A DNA stretch of 64,000 nucleotides from IMCC45349 sp047219225. GTDB taxonomy: Bacteria > Bacteroidota > Bacteroidia > Flavobacteriales > Flavobacteriaceae. Below the pieces are notes generated by a model. It worked only from the letters and a program-made list of their open reading frames with translations, was not told the DNA's origin and did not search any database. Numbering within the stretch: position 1 is the stretch's first letter; each line of letters opens with the position of its first letter. Shown here piece by piece: positions 34,689-44,076 of the stretch. The DNA is taken from contig NZ_CP178208.1 in assembly GCF_047219225.1 (NCBI RefSeq), positions 186,001 through 250,000 on the forward strand, in the 5' to 3' direction. The position numbers and the translations under genes are program-made.

Positions 34689-37600
34689 ATGAAAAATTCC
34701 GCAATTTTTTTCAGGTCAAGTATCCTTGCTATTGGATTACTTTTTACAACACTTATTTATTCACAAACACCAGATTTTAATGTTCAGCATATTCGTGCTG
34801 ATGTTGGTAATTCAGGTACAACTATAGCATTACCTACAGCAGTAAATGCCAATAACGCTGTAGCTATCGCTAACAATAACAGAAAAGTACATGCTGGTTC
34901 AGCCTCATCTACAGGAAATGCTGAAGGAGATGATTTAGCAGGTGCAAGAAAATTGAATGTTGCTGGTACCAGTCTAGAATACTATAGAGAAAGTGGTTCT
35001 TCTAGTAATAATATGAGATTTGAAACTTCAGTATGGGAATATGTAGGTCCAGCTGCTGGAGCAAATGAAATGATTGTTAGAGGAAGATATGCTATACCTC
35101 TTAACGGTACAACTAATAGTGTTACACAAGCAATCTCTGGTGTTTCAAACGCAGCAGATTGTATTCCATTTATTACTGGTATTATGAATAATGCCACAGC
35201 TGATGATGCTGATTCTGGAACAGCTGTTGCTTACTTAGAGAATGCAACAACTATGAGAATTGAAAAAGGCTCTAATGGAAATAACGTTACAGTATATATA
35301 ACTCTGGTAGAATTTACTGGTAGTAATTGGACAGTTTTACATGGAGACTCGGGAAATGTTTCTGCAGATACTGGGTCAATCACCTTAAGAAATGGAGCTG
35401 ATGGAACAGGGACAGCCACAGACGTAAGTGCATGGTCTGAAGCAATAATATTTAGTCATCATAGAGGTGATAATACTGCTAGTGGTACTAATGATGCCAT
35501 TGCTGATAACTGGCCAGCTATGGATCCTGGTTCTAATAATCAAACAGTTGATTGGACTTTTGATCCAAACCATGATTCTAGCGGTACTAACAGACAATTT
35601 GTACATGTATTAACAAATTCTAATCTTAACGTAACAAGATATCAAAATTCAAGTAGCGCAGCTAATGAAACTACAATTAATATAACAAGTGCAGGATTAT
35701 CAAACACAACTGAAGCTCTAATTGTTGGCTCATCTAGTTCTAGCGGCTCAGGTATAGCTTATGGTAGAGGTTGGAGAAATTACTATTTTAACTCTTCAAC
35801 TGAAGCTGCACATTGGGCACACAGAAGTGGTAACACTTTTTCTCATGAAATTCAAATTGTTGATCTTAGCGGTTTAACAACTACAGCTTCAGGACCAGAA
35901 ATAAACTTAGTTGGTAATTCAAACTCTATTGCTGATGGAGATACAACACCTTCAGCTACTGATGATACAGATTTTGGAAGTTTAGATATTACAAGTGGAA
36001 CTAACGCTAACATATTTACAATACAAAATACCGGAACTTCTGCCTTAACAGTTGGTACAGTTACTATAAGTGGTACTAATGCTGCTGATTTTACAGTTAC
36101 ATCTACGCCTGCTGCTTCAGTTGCAACTTCTGGCAGTACAACTTTTGAAATCACTTTTGACCCAAGTGGAACTGGTTTAAGAACTGCTTCAGTTAGTATT
36201 GCTAATGATGACTCTGATGAAGCACCATATAATTTCGACATACAAGGTACAGGAACAACTCACGAAATAAACATACAAGGAAATGCTGTTTCAATTGTTG
36301 ATGGTGATACTACACCAGATGTTTCAGACGATACAAACTTTGGAAGTGTTAGTGTACCAAGTGGAACTAATGTAAACACATTTACAATTCAAAACACAGG
36401 AACAGGAACCTTAACTATTGGTACAATTACAATTTCTGGAGCGCATGCTAGTGATTTCACAGTAACTGCAACTCCATCAGCTTCTGTAGGCGCATCTGGA
36501 AGTACTACTTTCGATATTACTTTTGATCCAAGTGCTGCAGGTACAAGAACCGCTTCAGTAAGTATAGTTAATGGAGATAGTGATGAGAACCCTTATAATT
36601 TTGACATACAAGGCACAGGAACAGTTCCTAGTTACTGTAGTGTAACCGGAACAACTTCATATAATACTGGAATCACAAGAGTACAGTTTAACACAATAGA
36701 TAATGCAGACGGCTCTCCTAAAGATAATGGTTATGAAGATTTCACAGGTATTTCTACAACTGTAACTCAAGGATCAGATTACAATTTAACAGTAAATATT
36801 GATACAGATGGTTCATATAGAGCAGATACATTTGTTTGGATAGATTGGAACCAAGATTATGATTTTGATGACGCAGGAGAAACATACGATTTAGGTGATG
36901 ATACTGGACTAAGTGATGCAGCTACTGCTTCTTCTCCTTTTTCTATAACAGTACCTGGTGGTGCTACTCTAGGAACTACTAGAATGAGAGTTGCAACAAA
37001 ATATAATACAGATCCAACAGATAGTTGTGAAACAGGATATGATGGTGAAATTGAGGATTACTCTATTATTATTGCCGCAGCCTCTCCATTCCAAGAAATG
37101 GTGGTTAATGGTAATGGTACCGAAATTGTTGATGGTGATACTACACCTTCTGCTCTAGACGACACAGATTTCGGAAACCAAGATGTTACTAGTGGAACAT
37201 CTACACATACATTTACTATTCAAAACTTAGGAGGAACAAATGACCTTAATTTAACCGATCCTTCTCCATATGTAGTAATTTCAGGAGCACATGCAGGTGA
37301 TTTTACATTAACAGCTAACCCTTCTACGCCTATTGTAGCTGGTGGTAGTACTACATTTAATATAACTTTTAACCCAAGTGCACTTGGATTAAGAACAGCT
37401 TCAGTATCTATAGCTAATGACGATAGTGATGAAAACCCATACAACTTCAACATACAAGGTAACGGTGTTGATGCCTGTGGTGGTTACGTAACAGTTTTTC
37501 CATATACAGAAGATTTTGAATCTGGAGTAGGAATGTGGAATCAAGACACTGGTGATAATTTTGATTGGACATGGCAAACAGGAACAACTCCTACAAGCTC

Positions 37601-40600
37601 TACTGGTCCAACTATAGCTCACGAAGGATCTTATTATATGTTTACAGAAGCTAATTCTAATAATACAAATACTGCAAACTTTGAAAGTCCTTGTTTTGAT
37701 TTAACCGGAGTTGAAAATCCTCGTTTTACATTCTTCCTACATATGTACGGAGCAGATACAGGAACTTTAAATGTTGATATAAGTACAGATAGTGGCTCAA
37801 CTTACCCTACAAACTTATGGACATATACTGGAGAAATTCAAGGAAACACTAATTCTTCTTGGACTCCTATAAGTGTAGACTTAAGTGCATACATTGGACA
37901 AACTGTAAAAATTAGAATTCAAGGAATTGTAGGTAGTGGTGACACTAGTGACATGGCTATTGATTATGTATCTGTTACTACAAAATCTGAGCCTACTGTA
38001 GCCCCTGGTGGTGTAACTACAGACTTAGCGTTATGGTTAAAAGGAAACGATGGGTTAAGCCTTGCGGATGGGGCAAGTGTTTCATCTTGGGCAGATCAAG
38101 GTCGTGGTAGTGACGCAAGAATACAAACAACAGGTCAAGAACCTACATATAGAGATAACGTAACTAAGAATGTTAACTTTAACCCTGTAGTTGAGTTTGA
38201 TAATACTTATAGTTCATTTACACTAGATGGTGATTTTAGACATGACGATACTAGTACTCAATTTATAACTGGTGATTATGGATACTATACTCAAGATGTA
38301 TTTATAGTATTAATTCCAGATGATACGCCTATTACTAACTCATTTGGGTTTATGGATGTTTTCTGTAGTGATGCTCACTTAGACACAAATGCCGCAGATG
38401 CTACAGGAATTGGCTTTGGAGATTATACAGGAAGGGTTACTGATGAAATTATTTGTTATGCTCACGATTCTTATACAACAGGAGAATCTGGTGATGGATA
38501 TGCTGTAGCAGAAATTGGAACAGGTTCTAGTTACGATAATGCTGGAATAATTAATACAAGAAATAACTCTGCTAACACACAACAAGAATTATTTTACAAT
38601 GCCAACGATATTGAAACTAATCAAAATGATTTAGCCGAATACATGAATACTGAAGATTCGCGTTGGTGGATTGGACGTAGTGAAGGTTGGGAAGCTACAT
38701 TAAACGCAAGAGTTGCTGAAGTAATTACATATAAATCTCGTCAAGTAGACACAGATTTAACACAAGCAAGAAACAGAATTCAATCATATCTTGCTATAAA
38801 GTATGGCATAACTTTAGGAGTACAAGGAACTTCTCAAGATTATGTAGATTCAAGCGGTTCAGTAATTTGGGATCAGTCTGATAACTCTGGATACAATTAT
38901 GATATTGCTGGAATTGGACGTGATGATGCTTCAGAATTAAACCAAAAGCAATCAAAAAGTATTAATAATGGTGTGGATGGTATTGGTGAAACCGAAGGTA
39001 TCTTAACTATTGGGTTAACCGATATTTACGATACTAACAATTTAAACATCGCTAACAACACAAACACATTAAACGATAGAGAATACTTAGTATGGGGAAA
39101 TAATGGTGCTGACTTAGATTTAGCTGCATCAATGATTTCTGTAAATATGAGTGCAGGAATAACTCCTTCGCTTAATACAGATGTGACATTTACAGGAATG
39201 CAGCGTGTATGGAAAGTAGTAGAAAATGGTGGTGATATAGGAAGCGTAAAAATTTCTATTCCACAAAATGCTATTAGAAACATTACACCTCCAGGTGATT
39301 ATTTAATGTTCATTTCTAATACAGGAATTTTTGACCCTACAGCAGATTATAGAATTATGACTTCTGATGGTAGCGGAAACTTAGAAACTGAGTATGATTT
39401 TGATGGTACAAAGTTCATCACATTTGGATACGCACCACAAGTAGAAGTTGTTCGTTCAGTTTATTTTGATGGTGTTGTAGATTATGTTGACATGGAAGAT
39501 AAAGATGATTTAGATTTAAATACTACTGAATTTACTATGTCTGCATGGATAAAGAGAGATACTGGTACAACAAATGCTTCTATTATCTCTAAAAGAGATG
39601 CTGCTTTTACTGAAGGATATGACTTAAGAATTGATAATACTGGTCACCTTGTAATGACTTGGAATGGTGGTGCAGTATCATTAACATCTTCAGTTGCTAT
39701 ACCAGAAAATGAATGGCATCAAGTAGCGGTGATTTATGACACAACAGATAGAGCAACACTGTATATTGACGGTGTAGCTGACACTACAGCAACTTCATTA
39801 GCTAGTCCAATAGCTACATCTAGGTCTTTCCTTATTGCAGCTGCTGATGGTTACGACCCAAATACTACAGATTTCTTTGCTGGAAATATTGATGAAGTTA
39901 GAGTTTGGAAAAAAGCATTAACTGTAGATCAATTAAGATACATAATGAACCAAGAAATTGAAGATGCTTCAAACTTTGTAAACGGAACTATAGTGCCTCA
40001 AACAATTACAAAAAATGAAGTTTCATCAATTGATTGGGCCGATTTATCTGCCTATTACCCTATGTCTATTTACACCTACACAAATACCAACGACGCTTCA
40101 GGTAATGGAAATACAGGAGCTTTAAGAAACTTAGATACTGTAGACAGACAAACTGCTCCTCTACCTTATGTTTCTCAAGCAGATGGTTCTTGGGATGCAG
40201 GAGCAACTTGGCTAAATAATAGTGTACAAACTTTACCTAATGCATTATCAATTATAGACAACGTAACTCCAATTGATTGGAATATAGTACAAACAAGTAA
40301 CGACATTTACCTTGGAGCAAGTGCAACTGCAACCGACCAAAGATCTAGAAGTTGTTCTGTATTAGCATTATTTAATAATAGTGGAGATATTCAAGTAAAC
40401 GGTCAAACACAAAAAACTCCAGTTGCCATCAATACAGGTATTGGATTAACTGTAACTCATTACTTAAAATTAGACGGAACTATTGATTTAGAAGGTGAAT
40501 CTCAATTAGTACAAACTTTAGATAGCGATTTAGACCCAACAAGTGCTGGAACTTTAGAAAGAGATCAACAAGGTACAGCTGATACTTTTACTTATAACTA

Positions 40601-42053
40601 CTGGTCAGCTCCAGTTGGTGTAAGTAATAATACAACAAACAACAATAATTATACTTTACCAGATGTAATGAGAGATGGTACTCAAAACATTAACTTCATT
40701 ACTTCTGGCTATAATGGTAGTAATACTAATCCTATTGGAATAGCTGATTACTGGGTTTGGAAATTCAACAATCATCCTGATGATAATTATGCTTCATGGC
40801 AACATGTACGTAGCACAGGAACATTGTTACCTGGAGAAGGATTTACTATGAAAGGTCCTGGAACTGGAGCAATAGCAGATGATCAAAACTATGTTTTTAT
40901 TGGTAAACCATATAACGGTAGTATTACTTTACCTTTAAACAGTGGTAACGACTATTTGGTTGGTAACCCTTATGCTTCTGCTATAGATGCACACCAATTT
41001 ATTAATGACAATGGCCCTTTAATCGATGGAGATACGCCTTTAATTACTGGAACATTATACTTTTGGGAACACTGGGGAGGAGGATCACATGTATTATTAG
41101 AATACCAAGGTGGATATGCAAAATACAACCTATCAGGAGGAACACCTTCTGCATCTCAAGGTACTAACGATCCTGATGTAGCAACTGGCGGAACTCCTAC
41201 AAAAACTCCAGGAAGATATATTCCTGTTAATCAAGGTTTCTTTGTAGTAGGAGAAACAACTGGAACTATTAACTTTAATAATGGTCAACGTGTTTTCCAA
41301 AGAGAAGGAGGCGCAGGATCAACATTTATGAGAACTAATAGCGAAGGAACTGAAGGTGAAGACCCTGAAGGTGATATTAGAATGAAACTTAGGTTTGGAA
41401 TTAATTCTATAAACACTATTCACAGACAATTATTAGTAACAGTAGATCCTAATGCCACTGAAAGTATAGATTGGGGCTATGATGGAAAACTTAATGAAGC
41501 ACAAATAGACGATATGTTCTGGTTAATTGAAGGCGGTAAATACATCATTCAAGGAACAAATATTGTAGATGCTGATACTGTTTTACCTATTGGAATAAAA
41601 ACATCAGATGATGGTATAAATAGCATTACAATTGATGCATTAGAAAATGTACCAACTGATTTAGAAATATATGTTCGTGATAATACATTAGATATTTATC
41701 ATGACTTAAGAGCAAGTAACTATGAAGTTTATCTTGCTTCAGGAGAATACTTAGACAGATTTGAAATTGTATTTAGTACAGAAGATTCACTTGGTGTTTC
41801 GGACAACGAATTAAGTGGACTAGATGTACATTTCTCTAATGCGATTGAGAGCATTGTGGTTATCAATCCAACATTTAAAGAAATCAAGTCTATTGAATTA
41901 TTGAATATATTGGGACAATCAATAATTACTTTAGACGAGGTAGATAGTTCAAGTCGTTTTGAATACGAAGTGAAAAATCTGAGTACTGGAACTTATGTTA
42001 TTAAACTTAACACAAGTTATGGTACATTATCTAAGAAAGTTTTAGTTGAATAA
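34689..42053 (+). CDS. Giant secreted choice-of-anchor D / GEVED / LamG protein, type IX sorting domain
   Basis: The 2,454-residue protein has a signal peptide (LAIGLLFTTLIYSQ) and a ~375-residue N-terminal domain not recognised. Three choice-of-anchor D (ASPM/SPD-2/Hydin-like) domains lie at about 403-520, 525-645 and 803-925 (DFGS...TFTIQNTGT, FDPSGTGLRTASVSI, YNFDIQGTG). A GEVED domain sits at about 650-795 (FVWIDWNQDYDFDDAGE...GEIEDYSI), a MAM-like jelly roll at about 935-1100, a LamG-like region at about 1107-1375 (LALWLKGNDG), and a LamG domain at about 1588-1748 (YFDGVVDYVDM, DEVRVWKKAL). A long region is shared with the HYR adhesin (LERDQQGT...YNYWSAPV), followed by the C-terminal sorting domain (ELLNILGQSIITL, TGTYVIKLNTSYG). 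It is probably a cell-surface or gliding-associated protein. A terminator follows at 42080. Confidence 0.9.
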   Translation: MKNSAIFFRSSILAIGLLFTTLIYSQTPDFNVQHIRADVGNSGTTIALPTAVNANNAVAIANNNRKVHAGSASSTGNAEGDDLAGARKLNVAGTSLEYYRESGSSSNNMRFETSVWEYVGPAAGANEMIVRGRYAIPLNGTTNSVTQAISGVSNAADCIPFITGIMNNATADDADSGTAVAYLENATTMRIEKGSNGNNVTVYITLVEFTGSNWTVLHGDSGNVSADTGSITLRNGADGTGTATDVSAWSEAIIFSHHRGDNTASGTNDAIADNWPAMDPGSNNQTVDWTFDPNHDSSGTNRQFVHVLTNSNLNVTRYQNSSSAANETTINITSAGLSNTTEALIVGSSSSSGSGIAYGRGWRNYYFNSSTEAAHWAHRSGNTFSHEIQIVDLSGLTTTASGPEINLVGNSNSIADGDTTPSATDDTDFGSLDITSGTNANIFTIQNTGTSALTVGTVTISGTNAADFTVTSTPAASVATSGSTTFEITFDPSGTGLRTASVSIANDDSDEAPYNFDIQGTGTTHEINIQGNAVSIVDGDTTPDVSDDTNFGSVSVPSGTNVNTFTIQNTGTGTLTIGTITISGAHASDFTVTATPSASVGASGSTTFDITFDPSAAGTRTASVSIVNGDSDENPYNFDIQGTGTVPSYCSVTGTTSYNTGITRVQFNTIDNADGSPKDNGYEDFTGISTTVTQGSDYNLTVNIDTDGSYRADTFVWIDWNQDYDFDDAGETYDLGDDTGLSDAATASSPFSITVPGGATLGTTRMRVATKYNTDPTDSCETGYDGEIEDYSIIIAAASPFQEMVVNGNGTEIVDGDTTPSALDDTDFGNQDVTSGTSTHTFTIQNLGGTNDLNLTDPSPYVVISGAHAGDFTLTANPSTPIVAGGSTTFNITFNPSALGLRTASVSIANDDSDENPYNFNIQGNGVDACGGYVTVFPYTEDFESGVGMWNQDTGDNFDWTWQTGTTPTSSTGPTIAHEGSYYMFTEANSNNTNTANFESPCFDLTGVENPRFTFFLHMYGADTGTLNVDISTDSGSTYPTNLWTYTGEIQGNTNSSWTPISVDLSAYIGQTVKIRIQGIVGSGDTSDMAIDYVSVTTKSEPTVAPGGVTTDLALWLKGNDGLSLADGASVSSWADQGRGSDARIQTTGQEPTYRDNVTKNVNFNPVVEFDNTYSSFTLDGDFRHDDTSTQFITGDYGYYTQDVFIVLIPDDTPITNSFGFMDVFCSDAHLDTNAADATGIGFGDYTGRVTDEIICYAHDSYTTGESGDGYAVAEIGTGSSYDNAGIINTRNNSANTQQELFYNANDIETNQNDLAEYMNTEDSRWWIGRSEGWEATLNARVAEVITYKSRQVDTDLTQARNRIQSYLAIKYGITLGVQGTSQDYVDSSGSVIWDQSDNSGYNYDIAGIGRDDASELNQKQSKSINNGVDGIGETEGILTIGLTDIYDTNNLNIANNTNTLNDREYLVWGNNGADLDLAASMISVNMSAGITPSLNTDVTFTGMQRVWKVVENGGDIGSVKISIPQNAIRNITPPGDYLMFISNTGIFDPTADYRIMTSDGSGNLETEYDFDGTKFITFGYAPQVEVVRSVYFDGVVDYVDMEDKDDLDLNTTEFTMSAWIKRDTGTTNASIISKRDAAFTEGYDLRIDNTGHLVMTWNGGAVSLTSSVAIPENEWHQVAVIYDTTDRATLYIDGVADTTATSLASPIATSRSFLIAAADGYDPNTTDFFAGNIDEVRVWKKALTVDQLRYIMNQEIEDASNFVNGTIVPQTITKNEVSSIDWADLSAYYPMSIYTYTNTNDASGNGNTGALRNLDTVDRQTAPLPYVSQADGSWDAGATWLNNSVQTLPNALSIIDNVTPIDWNIVQTSNDIYLGASATATDQRSRSCSVLALFNNSGDIQVNGQTQKTPVAINTGIGLTVTHYLKLDGTIDLEGESQLVQTLDSDLDPTSAGTLERDQQGTADTFTYNYWSAPVGVSNNTTNNNNYTLPDVMRDGTQNINFITSGYNGSNTNPIGIADYWVWKFNNHPDDNYASWQHVRSTGTLLPGEGFTMKGPGTGAIADDQNYVFIGKPYNGSITLPLNSGNDYLVGNPYASAIDAHQFINDNGPLIDGDTPLITGTLYFWEHWGGGSHVLLEYQGGYAKYNLSGGTPSASQGTNDPDVATGGTPTKTPGRYIPVNQGFFVVGETTGTINFNNGQRVFQREGGAGSTFMRTNSEGTEGEDPEGDIRMKLRFGINSINTIHRQLLVTVDPNATESIDWGYDGKLNEAQIDDMFWLIEGGKYIIQGTNIVDADTVLPIGIKTSDDGINSITIDALENVPTDLEIYVRDNTLDIYHDLRASNYEVYLASGEYLDRFEIVFSTEDSLGVSDNELSGLDVHFSNAIESIVVINPTFKEIKSIELLNILGQSIITLDEVDSSSRFEYEVKNLSTGTYVIKLNTSYGTLSKKVLVE

Positions 42054-42079
42054 TTATGCGGAAATTTATCACTAAAATT

Positions 42080-42107
42080 AAAAGCTCCAACTAACGTTGG
42101 AGCTTTT
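42080..42107. terminator. Bidirectional terminator between adhesin and hisS
   Basis: A perfect 12-bp stem AAAAGCTCCAAC / GTTGGAGCTTTT with 4-nt loop TAAC lies in the 79-bp gap between two convergent genes. T-rich sequence follows in the + direction (TTTTGCTTTTAT) and A-rich sequence precedes it, so it can serve both. Confidence 0.85.
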
Positions 42108-42132
42108 GCTTTTATATAATAAAAAATATAAA

Positions 42133-43500
42133 CTAAAACTTGTCAATCAACTCATCTAGAGATAAGTTAAACTGCTCACCAGAATTCATATTTTTAAGCT
42201 TATAAATGTTATCGTTCATTTCTTGCTCACCTACCATAACCACAAAAGGTACTTGGCGCTTGTTAGCATAATTCATTTGCTTTTTCATTTTAGCAGCATC
42301 TGGATATAATTCTGCAGCAACATTGTTAGCTCTTAGCTCTTTTATTGCTTTTAAACTATATAACCCTTCAGCTTCACCAAAATTAATAAACAACACATCT
42401 ATGTTATTAGAAACTGTTTCGGGAAATAAATTCAATTCTTCTAACACTAGATAAATTCTGTCTAAACCAAAACTAATACCAACACCACTCACATCTTTAA
42501 GTCCAAAAATCCCAGTAAGGTCATCATAGCGACCTCCTCCTCCAATTGATCCCATTTGCACACCTTCTGGAGCTGACACTTCAAAAATAGCTCCTGTGTA
42601 ATAGTTTAATCCTCTAGCTAATGTAACATCTAACTGTAAATTGGCTGTTTGTAACTGTAAAGATGAAATAGCCTTATCTATAAATTCTAATTCTTCAATA
42701 CCTTTTAAACCATCTTCAGATGTACTTAAAATTGATTTTAAAGTTTGTATTTGAGATTCAAAAGTTCCTGTTAAACTAAATAGAGGCTGTAACTTATCAA
42801 TACCCTCTTGTGGAATTCCTTTGTTAAGCATCTCTTCTTTAACCTTCTCCTCTCCTATTTTATCTAACTTATCTAAAGCTACAGTAAAGTCTATTAGCTT
42901 ATCGCTAGCTCCAATAACCTCAGCTATACCAGATAATATTTTTCGATTGTTAATTTTAATTGTAACACCATTTAGCTTTAAATCAGTAAATACAGCATCA
43001 TACAACTGAATGAATTCTACTTCTTGCCATAAAGACTTAGAACCAACAACATCAGCATCACATTGGTAAAATTCTTGAAAACGTCCTTTTTGAGGTCTGT
43101 CCGCTCTCCAAACTGGTTGAATTTGATAACGTTTAAATGGAAAATCAATATCATTTTGGTGTTGAACCACATAACGTGCAAAAGGTACTGTTAAATCATA
43201 ACGCAATGCTTTTTCTGATAAAGAATTAGAAAATCTAGCTAAGTTACCAGACTCTAACGCCTGCAAATCAGCTTTCTTAACTTTATCACCAGAGTTTAAA
43301 ATTTTAAAAATCAACCTATCTCCTTCTTCACCATATTTACCAAGTAATGTCTCTGATAATTCAAAGCTTGGTGTTTCTATAGGTTGAAAACCAAAACGTT
43401 CAAAATTAGACTTTATAGTACTAAAAATATAGTTGCGTTTAGCTACTTGCTCCGGAGAAAAATCTCTCGTTCCTTTTGGTATTCTTGGTTTTTGTGCCAT
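42133..43500 (-). CDS. hisS: Histidyl-tRNA synthetase
   Basis: The 455-residue class II synthetase charges tRNA-His with histidine in the cytoplasm. Visible: the N-terminal KGTRDFSP (9-16), motif around RYDLTVPFARYV (100-111), motif 2 RYQIQPVWRADRPQKGRFQE (124-143), histidine-specific loop ARGLNYYTGAIFEV (295-308), GGGGRYDDL (320-328), motif 3 GVGISFGLDRIYL (339-351), and a C-terminal anticodon-binding domain (VLFINFGEAEG to end). Length and order are normal for the family. It is expressed from its own region; the downstream terminator at 42080 is shared with the convergent adhesin gene. Confidence 0.97.
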   Translation of the reverse strand: MAQKPRIPKGTRDFSPEQVAKRNYIFSTIKSNFERFGFQPIETPSFELSETLLGKYGEEGDRLIFKILNSGDKVKKADLQALESGNLARFSNSLSEKALRYDLTVPFARYVVQHQNDIDFPFKRYQIQPVWRADRPQKGRFQEFYQCDADVVGSKSLWQEVEFIQLYDAVFTDLKLNGVTIKINNRKILSGIAEVIGASDKLIDFTVALDKLDKIGEEKVKEEMLNKGIPQEGIDKLQPLFSLTGTFESQIQTLKSILSTSEDGLKGIEELEFIDKAISSLQLQTANLQLDVTLARGLNYYTGAIFEVSAPEGVQMGSIGGGGRYDDLTGIFGLKDVSGVGISFGLDRIYLVLEELNLFPETVSNNIDVLFINFGEAEGLYSLKAIKELRANNVAAELYPDAAKMKKQMNYANKRQVPFVVMVGEQEMNDNIYKLKNMNSGEQFNLSLDELIDKF

Positions 43501-43541
43501 TATAATTCTTTGTTAAACAAATATCTTACTTTTTTAGAAAC

Positions 43542-44009
43542 CTATCCTATTAGTTTATCAAAATACTTAAATAAGTCTCCTTTAGTAATCATAGAACCTT
43601 GTTGAATTAACTCAAATTTATTAAGTTGTTTGTCTTCAGAATAATCCTTTTTAGCATTGAATAATTCTACTTCATCACTCATTAAGTTTTCTCTTAACCA
43701 AGAAAATCCTTCACGAGTAGTTAAATCAATGTCATTATTTAACTTCAATCCTATTAATTCAATTTGATCTTCTGCTAAATGAAACAAGTACATATGCTGT
43801 GGCGAAATATTCTCTAAATATTTTGCTTGTGTTAAAACTCCTTCCCAAACCAAATCACTAAATACATCTAGTTCTTGCTCTGCAACTTCTGGCTTTTCAG
43901 TTTTTATTTTCTCCCATTCATCTGCAGTTATCGACTGTGTCGCTAAAAAGTTAATAAACTCTTGGTGTAATTCTTCAAACTGCTCTTTTGATAATCTTGT
44001 GTACTTCAT
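43542..44009 (-). CDS. Conserved flavobacterial protein, DUF6495-like
   Basis: The 155-residue soluble acidic protein begins MKYTRLSKEQFEELHQEFIN and ends LIQQGSMITKGDLFKYFDKLIG. I chose ATG 44009 because upstream in-frame codons run through the TonB receptor terminator and stop. It resembles an uncharacterised family conserved next to hisS in Flavobacteriia (DUF6495-like, from memory). There is no signal peptide, membrane helix or catalytic motif. It lies 41 bp upstream of hisS on the same strand and is probably co-transcribed with it. Confidence 0.7.
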   Translation of the reverse strand: MKYTRLSKEQFEELHQEFINFLATQSITADEWEKIKTEKPEVAEQELDVFSDLVWEGVLTQAKYLENISPQHMYLFHLAEDQIELIGLKLNNDIDLTTREGFSWLRENLMSDEVELFNAKKDYSEDKQLNKFELIQQGSMITKGDLFKYFDKLIG

Positions 44010-44025
44010 AATAGTATATAAAAAA

Positions 44026-44049
44026 TGCGCTCCTTTATTTAGGAGCGCA
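44026..44049 (-). terminator. Terminator of the TonB-dependent receptor gene
   Basis: A 9-bp stem TGCGCTCCT / AGGAGCGCA with a 6-nt loop, followed on the minus strand by a T-rich run. It lies 27 bp after the receptor stop and just before the DUF6495-like start. Confidence 0.85.
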
Positions 44050-44076
44050 AATTTACTTATATATATTTTATTTTTC

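Noticed and set aside
34982..39283. Several minus-strand frames inside the 2,454-residue protein gene
   Set aside because: They are antisense shadows of repetitive Thr/Ser-rich coding sequence without family features.
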